DNA from: RI-153 sp963721725 | Lineage (GTDB): Bacteria > Chloroflexota > Anaerolineae > Caldilineales > Caldilineaceae | Direction: 5' to 3' | Length of the DNA stretch: 17,660 nt | Assembly: GCA_963721725.1 (NCBI GenBank) | Contig: CAVRLX010000011.1 | Location: 1 to 17,660, forward strand | Shown here: positions 7,087 through 14,263 of the stretch, in pieces | Layout of the letters: every line of letters begins with the position of its first letter | Numbering within the stretch: the stretch's first letter is position 1 | The notes under the pieces: model-generated | Databases searched by the model: none | What the model was told of the DNA's origin: nothing | The model's input: only the letters and a program-made list of their open reading frames with translations | Made by a program: the position numbers and the translations under genes

Positions 7087-8061
7087 TTATTTCTCAACCC
7101 CCGTCACGACCACGCCCTGCATAAAGGCGCTCTGGCTGACGAAAAAGAGCAAGACCGGCAGTATGGTTGCCATAAGCGCGGCGGCTTGGATCAACGGCGG
7201 CTGCGAGCCGTAGATGCCGTTGAAGCGCGAGAGACCCACGGCGATGGGTTGCAGATCCGGTTTGGTGGAGAGATAGATCAGCGGGCCGAAGAAATCGTTC
7301 CAGGCAAAGACGAGGTGAAAGAGCGTCACGGCCACGATGACGGGCGTGGACATGGGCACGAGAATGCTGAGAAGGATGCGAAACGGGCTGGCCCCGTCAA
7401 TGGCCGCGGCTTCGTCGATCTCGCGGGGAATCGTCATAAAATATTGGCGCAGTAAAAAGACGTTGTAGGCGTTGGCGAAAAAGTGTGGCGCGGTGATGGG
7501 CAGCCAAGTTCCCACCCAGCCAATCGCCACAAAGAAGGCATAGGTTGGCACAATCGTCACGGCGGAGGGCAGGAAGATCGTAGAGATGAGCAGGGTGAAG
7601 AGCAGATCGCGCCCACGGAAGCGGAAGCGCGAGAAGCCGTAGGCCACGATGATACACGAGAGCAGCGTGCCGATGATGCCGATGAGGGCAATTGCCAGTG
7701 TGTTAAAAAAGAGGCGGGGAAAGTTGATCTGCCGCCACGCCGCCGGATAGTTGTCCCAGGTGGGCGCCCATTCCCAGGGCCGGGTCAGCGCCCGCCACGA
7801 GCCTTCCCACGCAATCGGGCCGGCATCGGGGTTTTCGGGATCGACGAATTCGCTGGCCCGGCGGCCCGGTGTGATCAAAGCCAGGGCGGTGAAACTAAAA
7901 ATTAGGGTTGCCAGAGTGGGCAACAGGGTGAAGAACAAAAACCCCACAATCCAGGGCGAAATAAAGAGCCAGCCCCAGGTGGCCTCACGGCGGGCAATCG
8001 GCGACTTGCGGCGGTCGCGGCTGGCAGGGATGCGTCCCGCCGGTGAAACAGGTGCGCTCAT
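7087..8061 (-). CDS. Sugar ABC transporter permease, MalG-like with MalF-like N-terminus
   Basis: The 324-residue membrane protein has the MalG/UgpE-type permease domain from about residue 99 on. It includes NYPAAW, FFNTLAIALIG, YGFSRFRFRGRD, FLLRQYFMTIPREIDEAAAIDGAS (EAA loop, about 203-225, which docks the ATPase), WNDFFGPL, and the terminal TGVEK. The first segment, WGWLFISPWIVGFLFFTLLP (29-48) followed by TLATLIFSFT, is instead typical of the opening helix of the partner MalF/UgpA permease. Residues 60-98 between them fit neither family well. The locus has only this one permease where two are expected, so a deletion fusing malF-like and malG-like genes is the simplest reading (inference). 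The protein keeps the MalG helices but has lost the normal MalG helix 1. GGAG lies just upstream of the start. Confidence 0.85.
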   Translation of the reverse strand: MSAPVSPAGRIPASRDRRKSPIARREATWGWLFISPWIVGFLFFTLLPTLATLIFSFTALALITPGRRASEFVDPENPDAGPIAWEGSWRALTRPWEWAPTWDNYPAAWRQINFPRLFFNTLAIALIGIIGTLLSCIIVAYGFSRFRFRGRDLLFTLLISTIFLPSAVTIVPTYAFFVAIGWVGTWLPITAPHFFANAYNVFLLRQYFMTIPREIDEAAAIDGASPFRILLSILVPMSTPVIVAVTLFHLVFAWNDFFGPLIYLSTKPDLQPIAVGLSRFNGIYGSQPPLIQAAALMATILPVLLFFVSQSAFMQGVVVTGVEK

Positions 8062-8086
8062 GGAGGATGCTCCTTACAGGGTGGTG

Positions 8087-8171
8087 TTGGGGATTGGGGA
8101 TTGGGTATTGGATATTGGGTATTAGATATTGGAGAGAAAAGCCCATCCAATATCTAATATCCAATACCTCC
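8087..8171. repeat. Heptamer tandem and inverted repeat, SBP/permease gap
   Basis: Seven tandem 7-bp units run from 8087 to 8135 (TTGGGGA twice, TTGGGTA, TTGGATA, TTGGGTA, TTAGATA, TTGGAGA). After an 8-base spacer, four complementary units run from 8144 to 8171, including TATCTAA and TATCCAA. About 13 bp pair without mismatch around TTAGATATTGG/CCAATATCTAA. The block fills almost the whole gap between the two genes. Confidence 0.85.
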
Positions 8172-8178
8172 CTTAACC

Positions 8179-9654
8179 CTACTGAGCGGCCTTGTCGAAG
8201 ATGATTTGCAGATCGCTGCGAAGCTTTTCGATCTCGGCATCCATATCCAACCCGGCTTCGGTTCGCATCAAGTTGCCGAAGGTATCCACACGGCTAAAGG
8301 CTTCGTTGAAGTTGGGCATATAGGCTTCGGCGCTGGGGGTGTCGGGATAGTCCAGCCCTACTTTCATCACATCCCAGTTCTCCACCCAGGGGTATTGCTG
8401 GGCTTTGGCATCAAAGAACGCTTGTTGATCTTCAGCACGGGCGGGCATACCACCGTAGGTTTCCAGCAGTTCCAGTGAGGCCGGCCCGATTAAATAGGCC
8501 AACACAGTAAAGGCTTCTTCGGGGTGTTGCGTCGTCTTGAGGACGCGATAGGTATCGGCATCCACACGGCCATGCACTGCGCCGTCATAGGTGGGCAGAA
8601 TCCCTAGATCCCAATCTTCGCCCGCACTGCCGATGCAGCAGGTGTACCACATTTGGGTTACGGCCATCGCCACTTTGCCGCTGTTAAAGGGATTGCCAGC
8701 GCCATATTCCGGGCTTTGCACCACGGCTTCGGTGGGGATGAAGGGTTGTTCGCCCCACATGCCATCGTACCACCACTTCCAGGCGGTGGCCCAGTGCTCA
8801 GGAATTTGAGCGGTTTTGCCATCATCTGCCAGCAGGCTACCCGCCCCCAGGAAGGAGCCAACGGAGTTGGGGTGCTGATACTGCGGCACATAGCCATATT
8901 GCACGATCTGGGTCGGATCGAATTCGCTCATGGTGGCATCGTTGCCGTTGACATCCACAGTCAGGATCTTGGCAAGCTCGGTCAGCACATCCCAACTCCA
9001 CTCAACCTCGGTCCCATCGGGCATCACATAGGGCTGGCCGTATTCTGTGGGCGGATAGGCCAGGCCAGCTTCGTCGAACATGGATTTCTTGAAGAAGACA
9101 GCGCCAGGGAAGACGGCGAAGGGCAGACCCACTTGGCCTTCTTCGGTCTGATAGAACTTGATCAGCGCTTCGTTAAACTGGCCGGTGTCATAGCCAGCGC
9201 CCTCGATTAGCGGTTCCAGATCCAACCATTGCCCATAGAAGGCGTTGGAGCCACCCCAACCCACGGGGCCGACAATGTCGGGGCCAGCGCCAGAGGCGAT
9301 CTGCGTCGCCAGTGTGTCGCGGGCGGCATTGTAGGGGACCACTTCCAAGATCAGTTGAATCTCTTCCTGCGAGTTGTTGAATTCGTCCACAACGCGCTGT
9401 TGAACTTCAATCTGCGCAGGATCAGTGCCCGTGCCCAGGCCCACAAACCAGCGGATCTGGGTGCGGCCTTCCATGATCACCACAGTGGGGGTGGGTTCCG
9501 GTTCCTCGGCGGCGGGTTCCTCGGCGGCGGGTTCCTCGGCAGCCGGAGCTTCGGCGGCAGGGGCTTCGGCTGCGGGTTCATTGCCACCACAAGCGGCCAA
9601 CATCAGGCTGGCAATCACCAACATCACAAACCAGATAGAAATCTTCTTACTCAT
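8179..9654 (-). CDS. Sugar ABC transporter substrate-binding lipoprotein
   Basis: A 491-residue family 1 extracellular solute-binding protein. MSKKISIWFV begins the signal, the lipobox LMLAAC gives lipid-modified Cys22, and an Ala/Glu/Pro repeat (EEPAA units, about residues 27-55) tethers the binding domain to the membrane. The mature part has the family's usual opening (IRWFVGLGTGTDPAQIEVQQ, then VVDEFN) and pieces such as ASGAGPDIVGPVG, LDLEPLI, YDTGQFNEAL, GQVGLPFAVFPG and GKVAMAVTQMW, which form the two-lobed sugar site. The substrate is not predictable; the adjacent hydrolase suggests a plant-type oligosaccharide. GGAGGA lies 6 bp before the start. It is first in the transport string after lacI, with 75 bp between them, and is followed by a repeat hairpin that could lower expression of the downstream permease. 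Confidence 0.93.
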   Translation of the reverse strand: MSKKISIWFVMLVIASLMLAACGGNEPAAEAPAAEAPAAEEPAAEEPAAEEPEPTPTVVIMEGRTQIRWFVGLGTGTDPAQIEVQQRVVDEFNNSQEEIQLILEVVPYNAARDTLATQIASGAGPDIVGPVGWGGSNAFYGQWLDLEPLIEGAGYDTGQFNEALIKFYQTEEGQVGLPFAVFPGAVFFKKSMFDEAGLAYPPTEYGQPYVMPDGTEVEWSWDVLTELAKILTVDVNGNDATMSEFDPTQIVQYGYVPQYQHPNSVGSFLGAGSLLADDGKTAQIPEHWATAWKWWYDGMWGEQPFIPTEAVVQSPEYGAGNPFNSGKVAMAVTQMWYTCCIGSAGEDWDLGILPTYDGAVHGRVDADTYRVLKTTQHPEEAFTVLAYLIGPASLELLETYGGMPARAEDQQAFFDAKAQQYPWVENWDVMKVGLDYPDTPSAEAYMPNFNEAFSRVDTFGNLMRTEAGLDMDAEIEKLRSDLQIIFDKAAQ

Positions 9655-9701
9655 GCTTTCCTCCGTGAACTATCGATTTTATTAACCAGTACAACCTATC
9701 C

Positions 9702-9724
9702 AAACAATCGATCAAAACAATCGA
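9702..9724. promoter_or_regulatory. Direct repeat upstream of the binding-protein gene
   Basis: AAACAATCGA occurs at 9702-9711 and again at 9715-9724. A further ATCGAT lies at 9672-9677. The 75-bp gap between the lacI stop and the binding-protein start holds these repeats; they may be protein sites, but no sequence here matches the operator palindromes upstream of lacI. Confidence 0.3.
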
Positions 9725-9729
9725 GCGGA

Positions 9730-10761
9730 TCAATCCTTGCATCCACACGATTGGCGGATCACCAATTCAACGGGCAACGATGCGCTGGCAGAGACAGAAG
9801 TGCCATCCAAAATCTGAAAGAGCATCATTGCCGCCTGGTAGCCTGTTTCTTCAATGGGCGCGCGCACGGTGGTGAGCGGCGGGTTCAGGTGTCGGGCAAA
9901 GGGAATGTCATCAAAGCCCACCACAGAAACATCTTGCGGCACACGCAGCCCGGCTTGGCGCAAGGCTACCAAAACTCCGGCAGCTGCTTCGTCGTCGCCG
10001 GTGAAAATAGCGTCAAACGATTTGCCCTTTGTCCATAATTCTTGCACCGCTGCCTCGCCCTCGGCCTCCTTAAATCCACCATGCGCCACCAATTCCGGGT
10101 CAAACGGGATGCCGTGGCTAGAGAGTGCCTCTCGGAACGCTAACTCGCGCTGATGGGAATCTTCGTTGCCGGTCGTGCCGCGCAAAAAGGCAATGTGGCG
10201 ACGACCATGCACCTGCACCAGATGATCTACCACTTGAACCATCCCAGATCGATTATCGAACATTACATGGGGAACATTCACATCACGCGGCGGGCTGTGA
10301 TAGAGCAGTACCAGCGGGAAATGGCGAATGGCATGCTGGCGAATCTCGTCGTCGGTTAAAATTGTGGTGAATACGATCATGCCGTCGGCGTTGTGTTCGC
10401 CAATGGGCTGGCGGCGTCTTGCCCCATTGCTGCTCAGCGGCTGGGCATTGGCATAGACCAGCAGATCATAGTCTGTTTGGCGCAAGGCGTTTTCAATGCC
10501 CCGCAACAGTGGACCAAAGAAAGAGCTGCTCAGTTCGGGAAGGAGCAGGCCGATGGTATTGGTTTTTTTGACAGCCAGATTGCGCGCTGCCACATGAGGG
10601 GTATAGTTCAGCATTTCAATGGCCGAACGCACGCGCTCGTTCACCTCTCCAGAGACAGGAACCGTATCATTAACAACACGGCTCACTGTGGAGATAGAAA
10701 CCCCGGCTAGTTTCGCCACATCCGAGATCGTGGCGCGCTGTTTAGGATGTCTGTCCGGCAT
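9730..10761 (-). CDS. LacI-family transcriptional regulator
   Basis: The 343-residue protein has the LacI helix-turn-helix and hinge at residues 10-60: TISDVAKLAGVSISTVSRVVN, then AARNLAVKKTNTIGLLLPEL. The periplasmic-binding-protein-like effector domain has ADGMIVF, FPLVLLYH, DAIFTGDDEAAAGVL and the usual end region VSVVGFDDIPFARHLNPPLTTV, closing with IRQSCGC. It would bind palindromic operators and release DNA on binding a sugar from the adjacent uptake system (family knowledge). Two matching palindromes lie 20 and 216 bp upstream, which suggests self-regulation and control of the divergent gene. The genes downstream on the same strand could be co-transcribed with it. The ribosome site is weak. 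Confidence 0.95.
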   Translation of the reverse strand: MPDRHPKQRATISDVAKLAGVSISTVSRVVNDTVPVSGEVNERVRSAIEMLNYTPHVAARNLAVKKTNTIGLLLPELSSSFFGPLLRGIENALRQTDYDLLVYANAQPLSSNGARRRQPIGEHNADGMIVFTTILTDDEIRQHAIRHFPLVLLYHSPPRDVNVPHVMFDNRSGMVQVVDHLVQVHGRRHIAFLRGTTGNEDSHQRELAFREALSSHGIPFDPELVAHGGFKEAEGEAAVQELWTKGKSFDAIFTGDDEAAAGVLVALRQAGLRVPQDVSVVGFDDIPFARHLNPPLTTVRAPIEETGYQAAMMLFQILDGTSVSASASLPVELVIRQSCGCKD

Positions 10762-10780
10762 GGGGAAATCCAGGAGCTAT

Positions 10781-10792
10781 GAAAGCGCTTTC
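10781..10792. promoter_or_regulatory. LacI-type operator palindrome
   Basis: GAAAGCGCTTTC is a perfect 12-bp palindrome with the central CG that LacI/CcpA-type proteins recognise. It ends 20 bp from the regulator's start codon, well placed to block its own transcription. Confidence 0.7.
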
Positions 10793-10976
10793 TTACTTGC
10801 AGATATGCGCTGCCAACTTCGTGATGAAAGCACAAAATATACAAGATGAGCCAGAAATTTAGTGAAAGATCAGATTATTGTAGGGATACTTCAGAAAAAA
10901 AACCTGTTTCCCCCAATGGAGTATGGGTAAAAAGGCAATAGAGGGAGGGAAAAAAACAGCGCATTTCTCTGTTTTC

Positions 10977-10990
10977 TGAAAGCGTTTTCA
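10977..10990. promoter_or_regulatory. cre-like LacI-family operator
   Basis: TGAAAGCGTTTTCA fits the catabolite-responsive-element consensus TGWAANCGNTNWCA at every position. It shares TGAAAGCG with the palindrome at 10781. It lies in the divergent gap between lacI and the nuclease-like lipoprotein gene, 185 bp apart from the first site, compatible with looping. Confidence 0.6.
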
Positions 10991-11101
10991 TAAATGAAAA
11001 ATTTTCATCTGTCAAGAGCAAATTTCCTATAGCCGTATCTCTGTGACCCTCCCTACAGACAACAGGGCTAGCCAACGGGAACGTATCTTTATAAACTGTA
11101 C

Positions 11102-11124
11102 TATAATTTTTTCAGGAGACTCCT
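11102..11124 (+). promoter_or_regulatory. -10 box and self-complementary ribosome site
   Basis: TATAAT at 11102-11107 is a perfect -10 hexamer, with no good -35 at the usual distance. The ribosome site at 11114 is part of the 11-base inverted repeat AGGAGACTCCT (11114-11124), so the Shine-Dalgarno sequence could pair with the bases just before the ATG at 11127. Confidence 0.4.
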
Positions 11125-11126
11125 CA

Positions 11127-12068
11127 ATGAACAAGCCACTGCGTTGGCAAATGCTTTTGCTTATTTCTCTGCTAATTACAGCCTGTACCCCGGGGAGCTT
11201 ACCTATGAGTTCAGTGCCCACAGCTTCCACGCCAACGCCATTTGTGCTGGCTATAGAGGCTCCTGACATAGCGGTGACGCCCGTGATGGCGACAACCACC
11301 CTGGCTGCGAATCTCTACACAGGGCCAGCGCGCTATTACGAAGCAGCGGGCAGCCTGCCGCCAGGGCAGCCCGTAGAGGTGGTGGGGCGCAATGAGCGAG
11401 GCGACTGGTATCAACTGCGCGACGGGCGCTGGCTCGGCTCGTTGGCGGTGCGGGGTGGGGTAAATGTACCGGTGACTACTCAGGTCAGCGGGAGAATTGT
11501 GGCGGAGGTTTTGGAGGTCTTAGACGGGGATACTCTATTGGTGGAATATGACAGCCGCACCTATGAAGTGCGGTATTTGATCAGCAACGCACCCCAAGCC
11601 GAACAGGCGTTTGGTCGTGAGGCGTATGAGCAAAATTTAGCCCTGACCGACGGCGAGACTGTATTATTGGAGATAGACACCACCGAGCGCGATGTCTATC
11701 AACGGTTGCTGCGTTACGTCTATCGGGCGTCGGATAATTTATTGATCAATGAGGAAATGGTGCGTAGTGGCTTTGCCCAAGTGGTCATTTTTGAGCCAGA
11801 TGTCCGCTATGAGGAACGTCTGCGCTCCGCCCAAGCCGAAGCACAATCTACAAACCGGGGGCTATGGGCAGACGCAACTGCACCCCTCATCGAGACTGAG
11901 GCTGGTTGTCTTTACATTGTTAAGCCTGGGGAGACCTTTTTTATTATTGCCAAACGCTTTGGTCTTTCTATCGAGTCTTTCACCGCTGCCAACAAAATTG
12001 AGGACATCAACCTTATGCGCGATGGCACAGAGTTAATGCTGCCGGGCTGCCGCGGCGAAAAAGAGTAA
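11127..12068 (+). CDS. SH3b - nuclease-like - LysM lipoprotein
   Basis: The 313-residue lipoprotein starts at ATG 11127 behind AGGAG; the open frame extends upstream to 11043, but without a signal or ribosome site. LLITAC sets lipid Cys20. A Thr/Pro linker is followed by an SH3b domain (about 58-110: NLYTGPARYYEAAG ... GDWYQLRDGRWLG). A staphylococcal-nuclease fold follows at about 120-248, with VLDGDT (Asp135), VRYLISNAPQ (Arg149) and DVYQRLLRYVY (Arg193). A C-terminal LysM lies at about 261-308 (YIVKPGETFFIIAKRFGLS). Aligned to staphylococcal nuclease, the calcium ligand Asp40 is Asn154 and the catalytic Glu43 is Gln157, so cleavage activity is doubtful. SH3b and LysM suggest binding to the cell wall. 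Its promoter region faces that of lacI. Confidence 0.88.
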   Translation: MNKPLRWQMLLLISLLITACTPGSLPMSSVPTASTPTPFVLAIEAPDIAVTPVMATTTLAANLYTGPARYYEAAGSLPPGQPVEVVGRNERGDWYQLRDGRWLGSLAVRGGVNVPVTTQVSGRIVAEVLEVLDGDTLLVEYDSRTYEVRYLISNAPQAEQAFGREAYEQNLALTDGETVLLEIDTTERDVYQRLLRYVYRASDNLLINEEMVRSGFAQVVIFEPDVRYEERLRSAQAEAQSTNRGLWADATAPLIETEAGCLYIVKPGETFFIIAKRFGLSIESFTAANKIEDINLMRDGTELMLPGCRGEKE

Positions 12069-12082
12069 GGGTTATGGGAAAG

Positions 12083-12154
12083 GTGTAACGATTGCCGAGT
12101 GCGTCGCACCCTAGAGCTGTATAGGTACGGAAACGGCATCGGCAATCGTTATAC
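12083..12154. repeat. Long inverted repeat between convergent genes
   Basis: A 16-base arm at 12083-12098 (ending TAACGATTGCCGA) pairs with 12139-12154 with one mismatch, around a 40-base loop that contains a smaller GTGCG/CGCAC pair. It begins 14 bp after the lipoprotein stop and overlaps the last codons of the gene on the other strand. It has no U-tract, so it could be a shared transcript end or RNA-stabilising hairpin, but is not a standard terminator. Confidence 0.6.
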
Positions 12155-13012
12155 AAATTCATCTGCGGCCTTTTCCGCAAAGGACTTCACGCCTTTTTCC
12201 TGGGGCGTGTCGGCGCTGGCGCGCGTGCGGCGCTGACCTTTGCGGCCTCGTCGTGAACGCTGAGCCTTTTCTGCGGAGATCTCCGCTTGGCTAATCTCCC
12301 GATAGTGGGCAAAAATTGCTACATCTTCCTCTCGATCCTCAAAGTAGATGCGATCTCGGCGCAGGGTGCGCGCCAAATTGTCAAAGCCCAAGGCATCAGT
12401 CACCTCGTCGGGGCGGCCGGTGGCCCCGGCGCGCATCTGCACACGCACGAAGATGCGGTGCTCCTCGCTGGCATCATCATAACCATCATAGCGCAGTTCA
12501 AAGATCAGTGGGCGCAGGTTGTATCGGTAGGTTTCGCTGTGGCGTTCGCGCTCGCGCCAGATTTCGCTTTTCGTCCAAAATTCGGCAATGCGCTGCTCAA
12601 TCAGTGCTGCGGGGATCTCGTCCGCTTCGGCATAGAGCACAATCGTGTAATCGGCCCCGATGGTAAGGGATTGCAACGCTTTGGTGTGGAGCGGCACTTC
12701 GGCCAGCGTGTGGAGCGTGGCGCCCGGCGGCAGTTTGGCCCGTACACGGGCTGCCAGGTCATCCAACGGCACGGGCGGGCTGAAGGTAATATCCAAAAAC
12801 TCGTCTGTGCCGGTCATGCCCAGTCCCAGCGGCGCGGCAAATTGAATGTGTGGCTGCGGGTTGAAGCCCTGTTTATAGAGCAGCGGCAGATCGGCGCGGC
12901 GCAGTGTGCGCTCCCACAGGCGGAACTCGTCTTGATGCGAGATAAACTTAATCGCCTCGCCCTTTTCATAGGTAAAGCGCACGCGCTGTCGGTCTATTTC
13001 TAGCTCATTCAT
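12149..13012 (-). CDS. TIGR03936-type (DUF2344) protein, radical SAM partner
   Basis: This 287-residue protein shows the family opening VRFTYEKGEAIKFISHQDEF, RLWERTLRRADLPLLYKQG, FNPQPHIQFAAPLGLGMTG and then EFLDI. The family is usually encoded next to, or fused with, the TIGR03960 radical SAM protein, as here, where that gene lies upstream on the same strand with three genes between. Its molecular role is not established. The C-terminus is a basic, low-complexity tail (RSRRGRKGQRRTRASAD) beyond the usual domain. ATG 13012 is preferred because GGGGG lies 6 bp before it; in-frame ATG at 13024 and TTG at 13027 have no ribosome site and lie next to a heptamer repeat. Confidence 0.88.
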   Translation of the reverse strand: MNELEIDRQRVRFTYEKGEAIKFISHQDEFRLWERTLRRADLPLLYKQGFNPQPHIQFAAPLGLGMTGTDEFLDITFSPPVPLDDLAARVRAKLPPGATLHTLAEVPLHTKALQSLTIGADYTIVLYAEADEIPAALIEQRIAEFWTKSEIWRERERHSETYRYNLRPLIFELRYDGYDDASEEHRIFVRVQMRAGATGRPDEVTDALGFDNLARTLRRDRIYFEDREEDVAIFAHYREISQAEISAEKAQRSRRGRKGQRRTRASADTPQEKGVKSFAEKAADEFV

Positions 13013-13025
13013 CGAAACCCCCATC

Positions 13026-13053
13026 AAAAATCGTCAATCAAAAATCCTCAATC
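13026..13053. repeat. Heptamer tandem repeat at wecG stop
   Basis: Four 7-bp units stand in perfect register: AAAAATC, GTCAATC, AAAAATC, CTCAATC. On the minus strand these read GATTTTT and GATTGAC/G, the same unit as in the repeat inside the radical SAM gene. The glycosyltransferase stop codon (13034-13036) and its last residues LRIFD are made of repeat sequence. No opposing arm is present. Confidence 0.75.
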
Positions 13054-13777
13054 CCAGCCGTTCCGCTGCAACCATCCCCACAAAGACAGGCAAGCGCGCC
13101 ATGCGCCGCCAACGCCAGGGCTGGGTCCACAGGCGATAGAGCCACTCTAGCCCGCCGTCGTGCATCCACTGGGGCGGGCGCGGCGTCTGCCCGGCGATCA
13201 CATCCAACGTGCCGCCGATGCCGATCTGCACAGCCACGCCGGCTTCGCATTTGTGGCGGGCGATCCAGAGATCCTGTTTGGGCGCGCCATAGGCCACCAG
13301 CAAAATATCGGGGCGGGCGCTGTGAATGTGGGCCAGCGCTGCTGCCGTTCCCGCAGGGGTGGGATCAGCTTCGTTGACGTCGATCTGAATGCCCGGATGT
13401 TGGGCGCGTACCTGATTGGCGGCAGCGGCAGCCACACCCGGCGCCGCCCCCAAAAAGAAGAGCCGCCAGCCCTGCTCCGCCGCCAGTGGCATCAGTTTAT
13501 AGACCAACTGACTGCCCGCCACCCGCGACACAAAACGCTGCCCCTGCATCCGCGCCGCCACTTGCAGCCCGATGCCATCTGCCAGCGCCAAATCCACACC
13601 TTGCAACACCCGGCGAAACTCTCCATTGTGCTGTGCCATCACCAAAAATTCGGGGTTAACCGTCGCCAGTTGATGCGGCTGGCCGCGCTCGATCATGGCG
13701 GCCATGTGGGCAAAGGTCTCGGCGTAGGTCAGATTGTGGATGGGCATGCCCAGGATGGTGATGGGGAGATGGGACAT
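13034..13777 (-). CDS. WecG/TagA/CpsF-family glycosyltransferase (GT26)
   Basis: The 247-residue length and motifs match the GT26 family: LATVNPEFLVMA (37-48), ALADGIG (64-70), VAYGAPKQDLWIA (161-173), IGIGGTLDVIAG (185-196), and GLEWLYRLWTQPWRWRRM (209-226). These enzymes transfer N-acetylmannosamine or a related sugar from a UDP-sugar to an undecaprenyl-linked acceptor for wall polymer, capsule or exopolysaccharide. Thr39, Asn41 and Asp67 lie in the conserved catalytic segments. The C-terminal basic/aromatic part in family members contacts the membrane. The start codon follows the stop of the upstream TumE-like remnant by 3 bp. The sugar and polymer are not predictable, as no other polysaccharide genes are near. 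The last residues come from a heptamer repeat. Confidence 0.93.
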   Translation of the reverse strand: MSHLPITILGMPIHNLTYAETFAHMAAMIERGQPHQLATVNPEFLVMAQHNGEFRRVLQGVDLALADGIGLQVAARMQGQRFVSRVAGSQLVYKLMPLAAEQGWRLFFLGAAPGVAAAAANQVRAQHPGIQIDVNEADPTPAGTAAALAHIHSARPDILLVAYGAPKQDLWIARHKCEAGVAVQIGIGGTLDVIAGQTPRPPQWMHDGGLEWLYRLWTQPWRWRRMARLPVFVGMVAAERLGLRIFD

Positions 13778-13780
13778 GAT

Positions 13781-14096
13781 TTACGCCTGCGCCAGTCTCA
13801 TACGCGCAAAGCTCAGAAATTCGCGCAGTGCCGTTTGCGGTTCATCGCTGATGTGGCTCTCGGTGACATTGTCCTGACTGCCATTGTGGAAATGCTTCGG
13901 CCAAGTCGATACGTTCTGCCAATCTATGGGGTGCATTGTCGTGGCGATAGAGCGTGTCGTCGATGGTCGCCGCTCCCAATGATAGCTGTATCGATTTGCA
14001 ATGTCAACGGAAAACCAGACGTCAATGAAAACTCCCATTGTCGCATAAAAATGATCCGTAGCTATTGACCTGAGAATCGATGTAGATGCCATGTTG
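13781..14096 (-). pseudogene. TumE/DUF6516-like toxin-family protein, frameshifted
   Basis: In changing minus-strand frames this reads as one small protein: YGSFLCDNGSF, then IDVWFSVDIANRYSYHWER, then TIDDTLYRHDNAPHR, then WQNVSTWPKHFHNGS, QDNVTESHISDEP and REFLSFARMRL. The pattern YHW...HDNAPH...WPKHFHNG matches what I recall of the DUF6516 family, which includes the toxin TumE. Frame changes fall at about 14032, 13963 and 13923. The second and third cancel, so the frame stays open from 14092 to 13781 but swaps about 15 core residues, including HDNAPH, for unrelated ones. It is either a pseudogene or a site of sequence errors. It ends 3 bp before the glycosyltransferase start. Confidence 0.6.
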
Positions 14097-14263
14097 CGAA
14101 TTCAAAACGGCCAGATTTCGTAATGCGCCATATCATGTATGGCTCTCGTAACTTGGAATCCGTTATCGGACTGGGCGACTATAATGAAGTTGTAGCACCT
14201 TATCTCGGTCATATTCCAGGTGATCCAGTCGCTGAAAATCATCGCCAGGATCCGGATCTCAGC

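Noticed and set aside
9490..9590. GC-rich tandem repeat as a mobile or regulatory repeat
   Set aside because: It encodes the Ala/Glu/Pro tether of the binding-protein lipoprotein and is in frame with it; such linkers are common.
9229..10038. 269-codon plus-strand open frame opposite the binding protein and LacI
   Set aside because: It is antisense to two clear genes; its Gly-rich repeat is the mirror of the EEPAA linker coding region.
13160..14068. 302-codon open frame on the plus strand
   Set aside because: It lies opposite the GT26 glycosyltransferase and the TumE-like remnant. Its translation has no recognisable motif and is explained by GC-rich codon use on the other strand.
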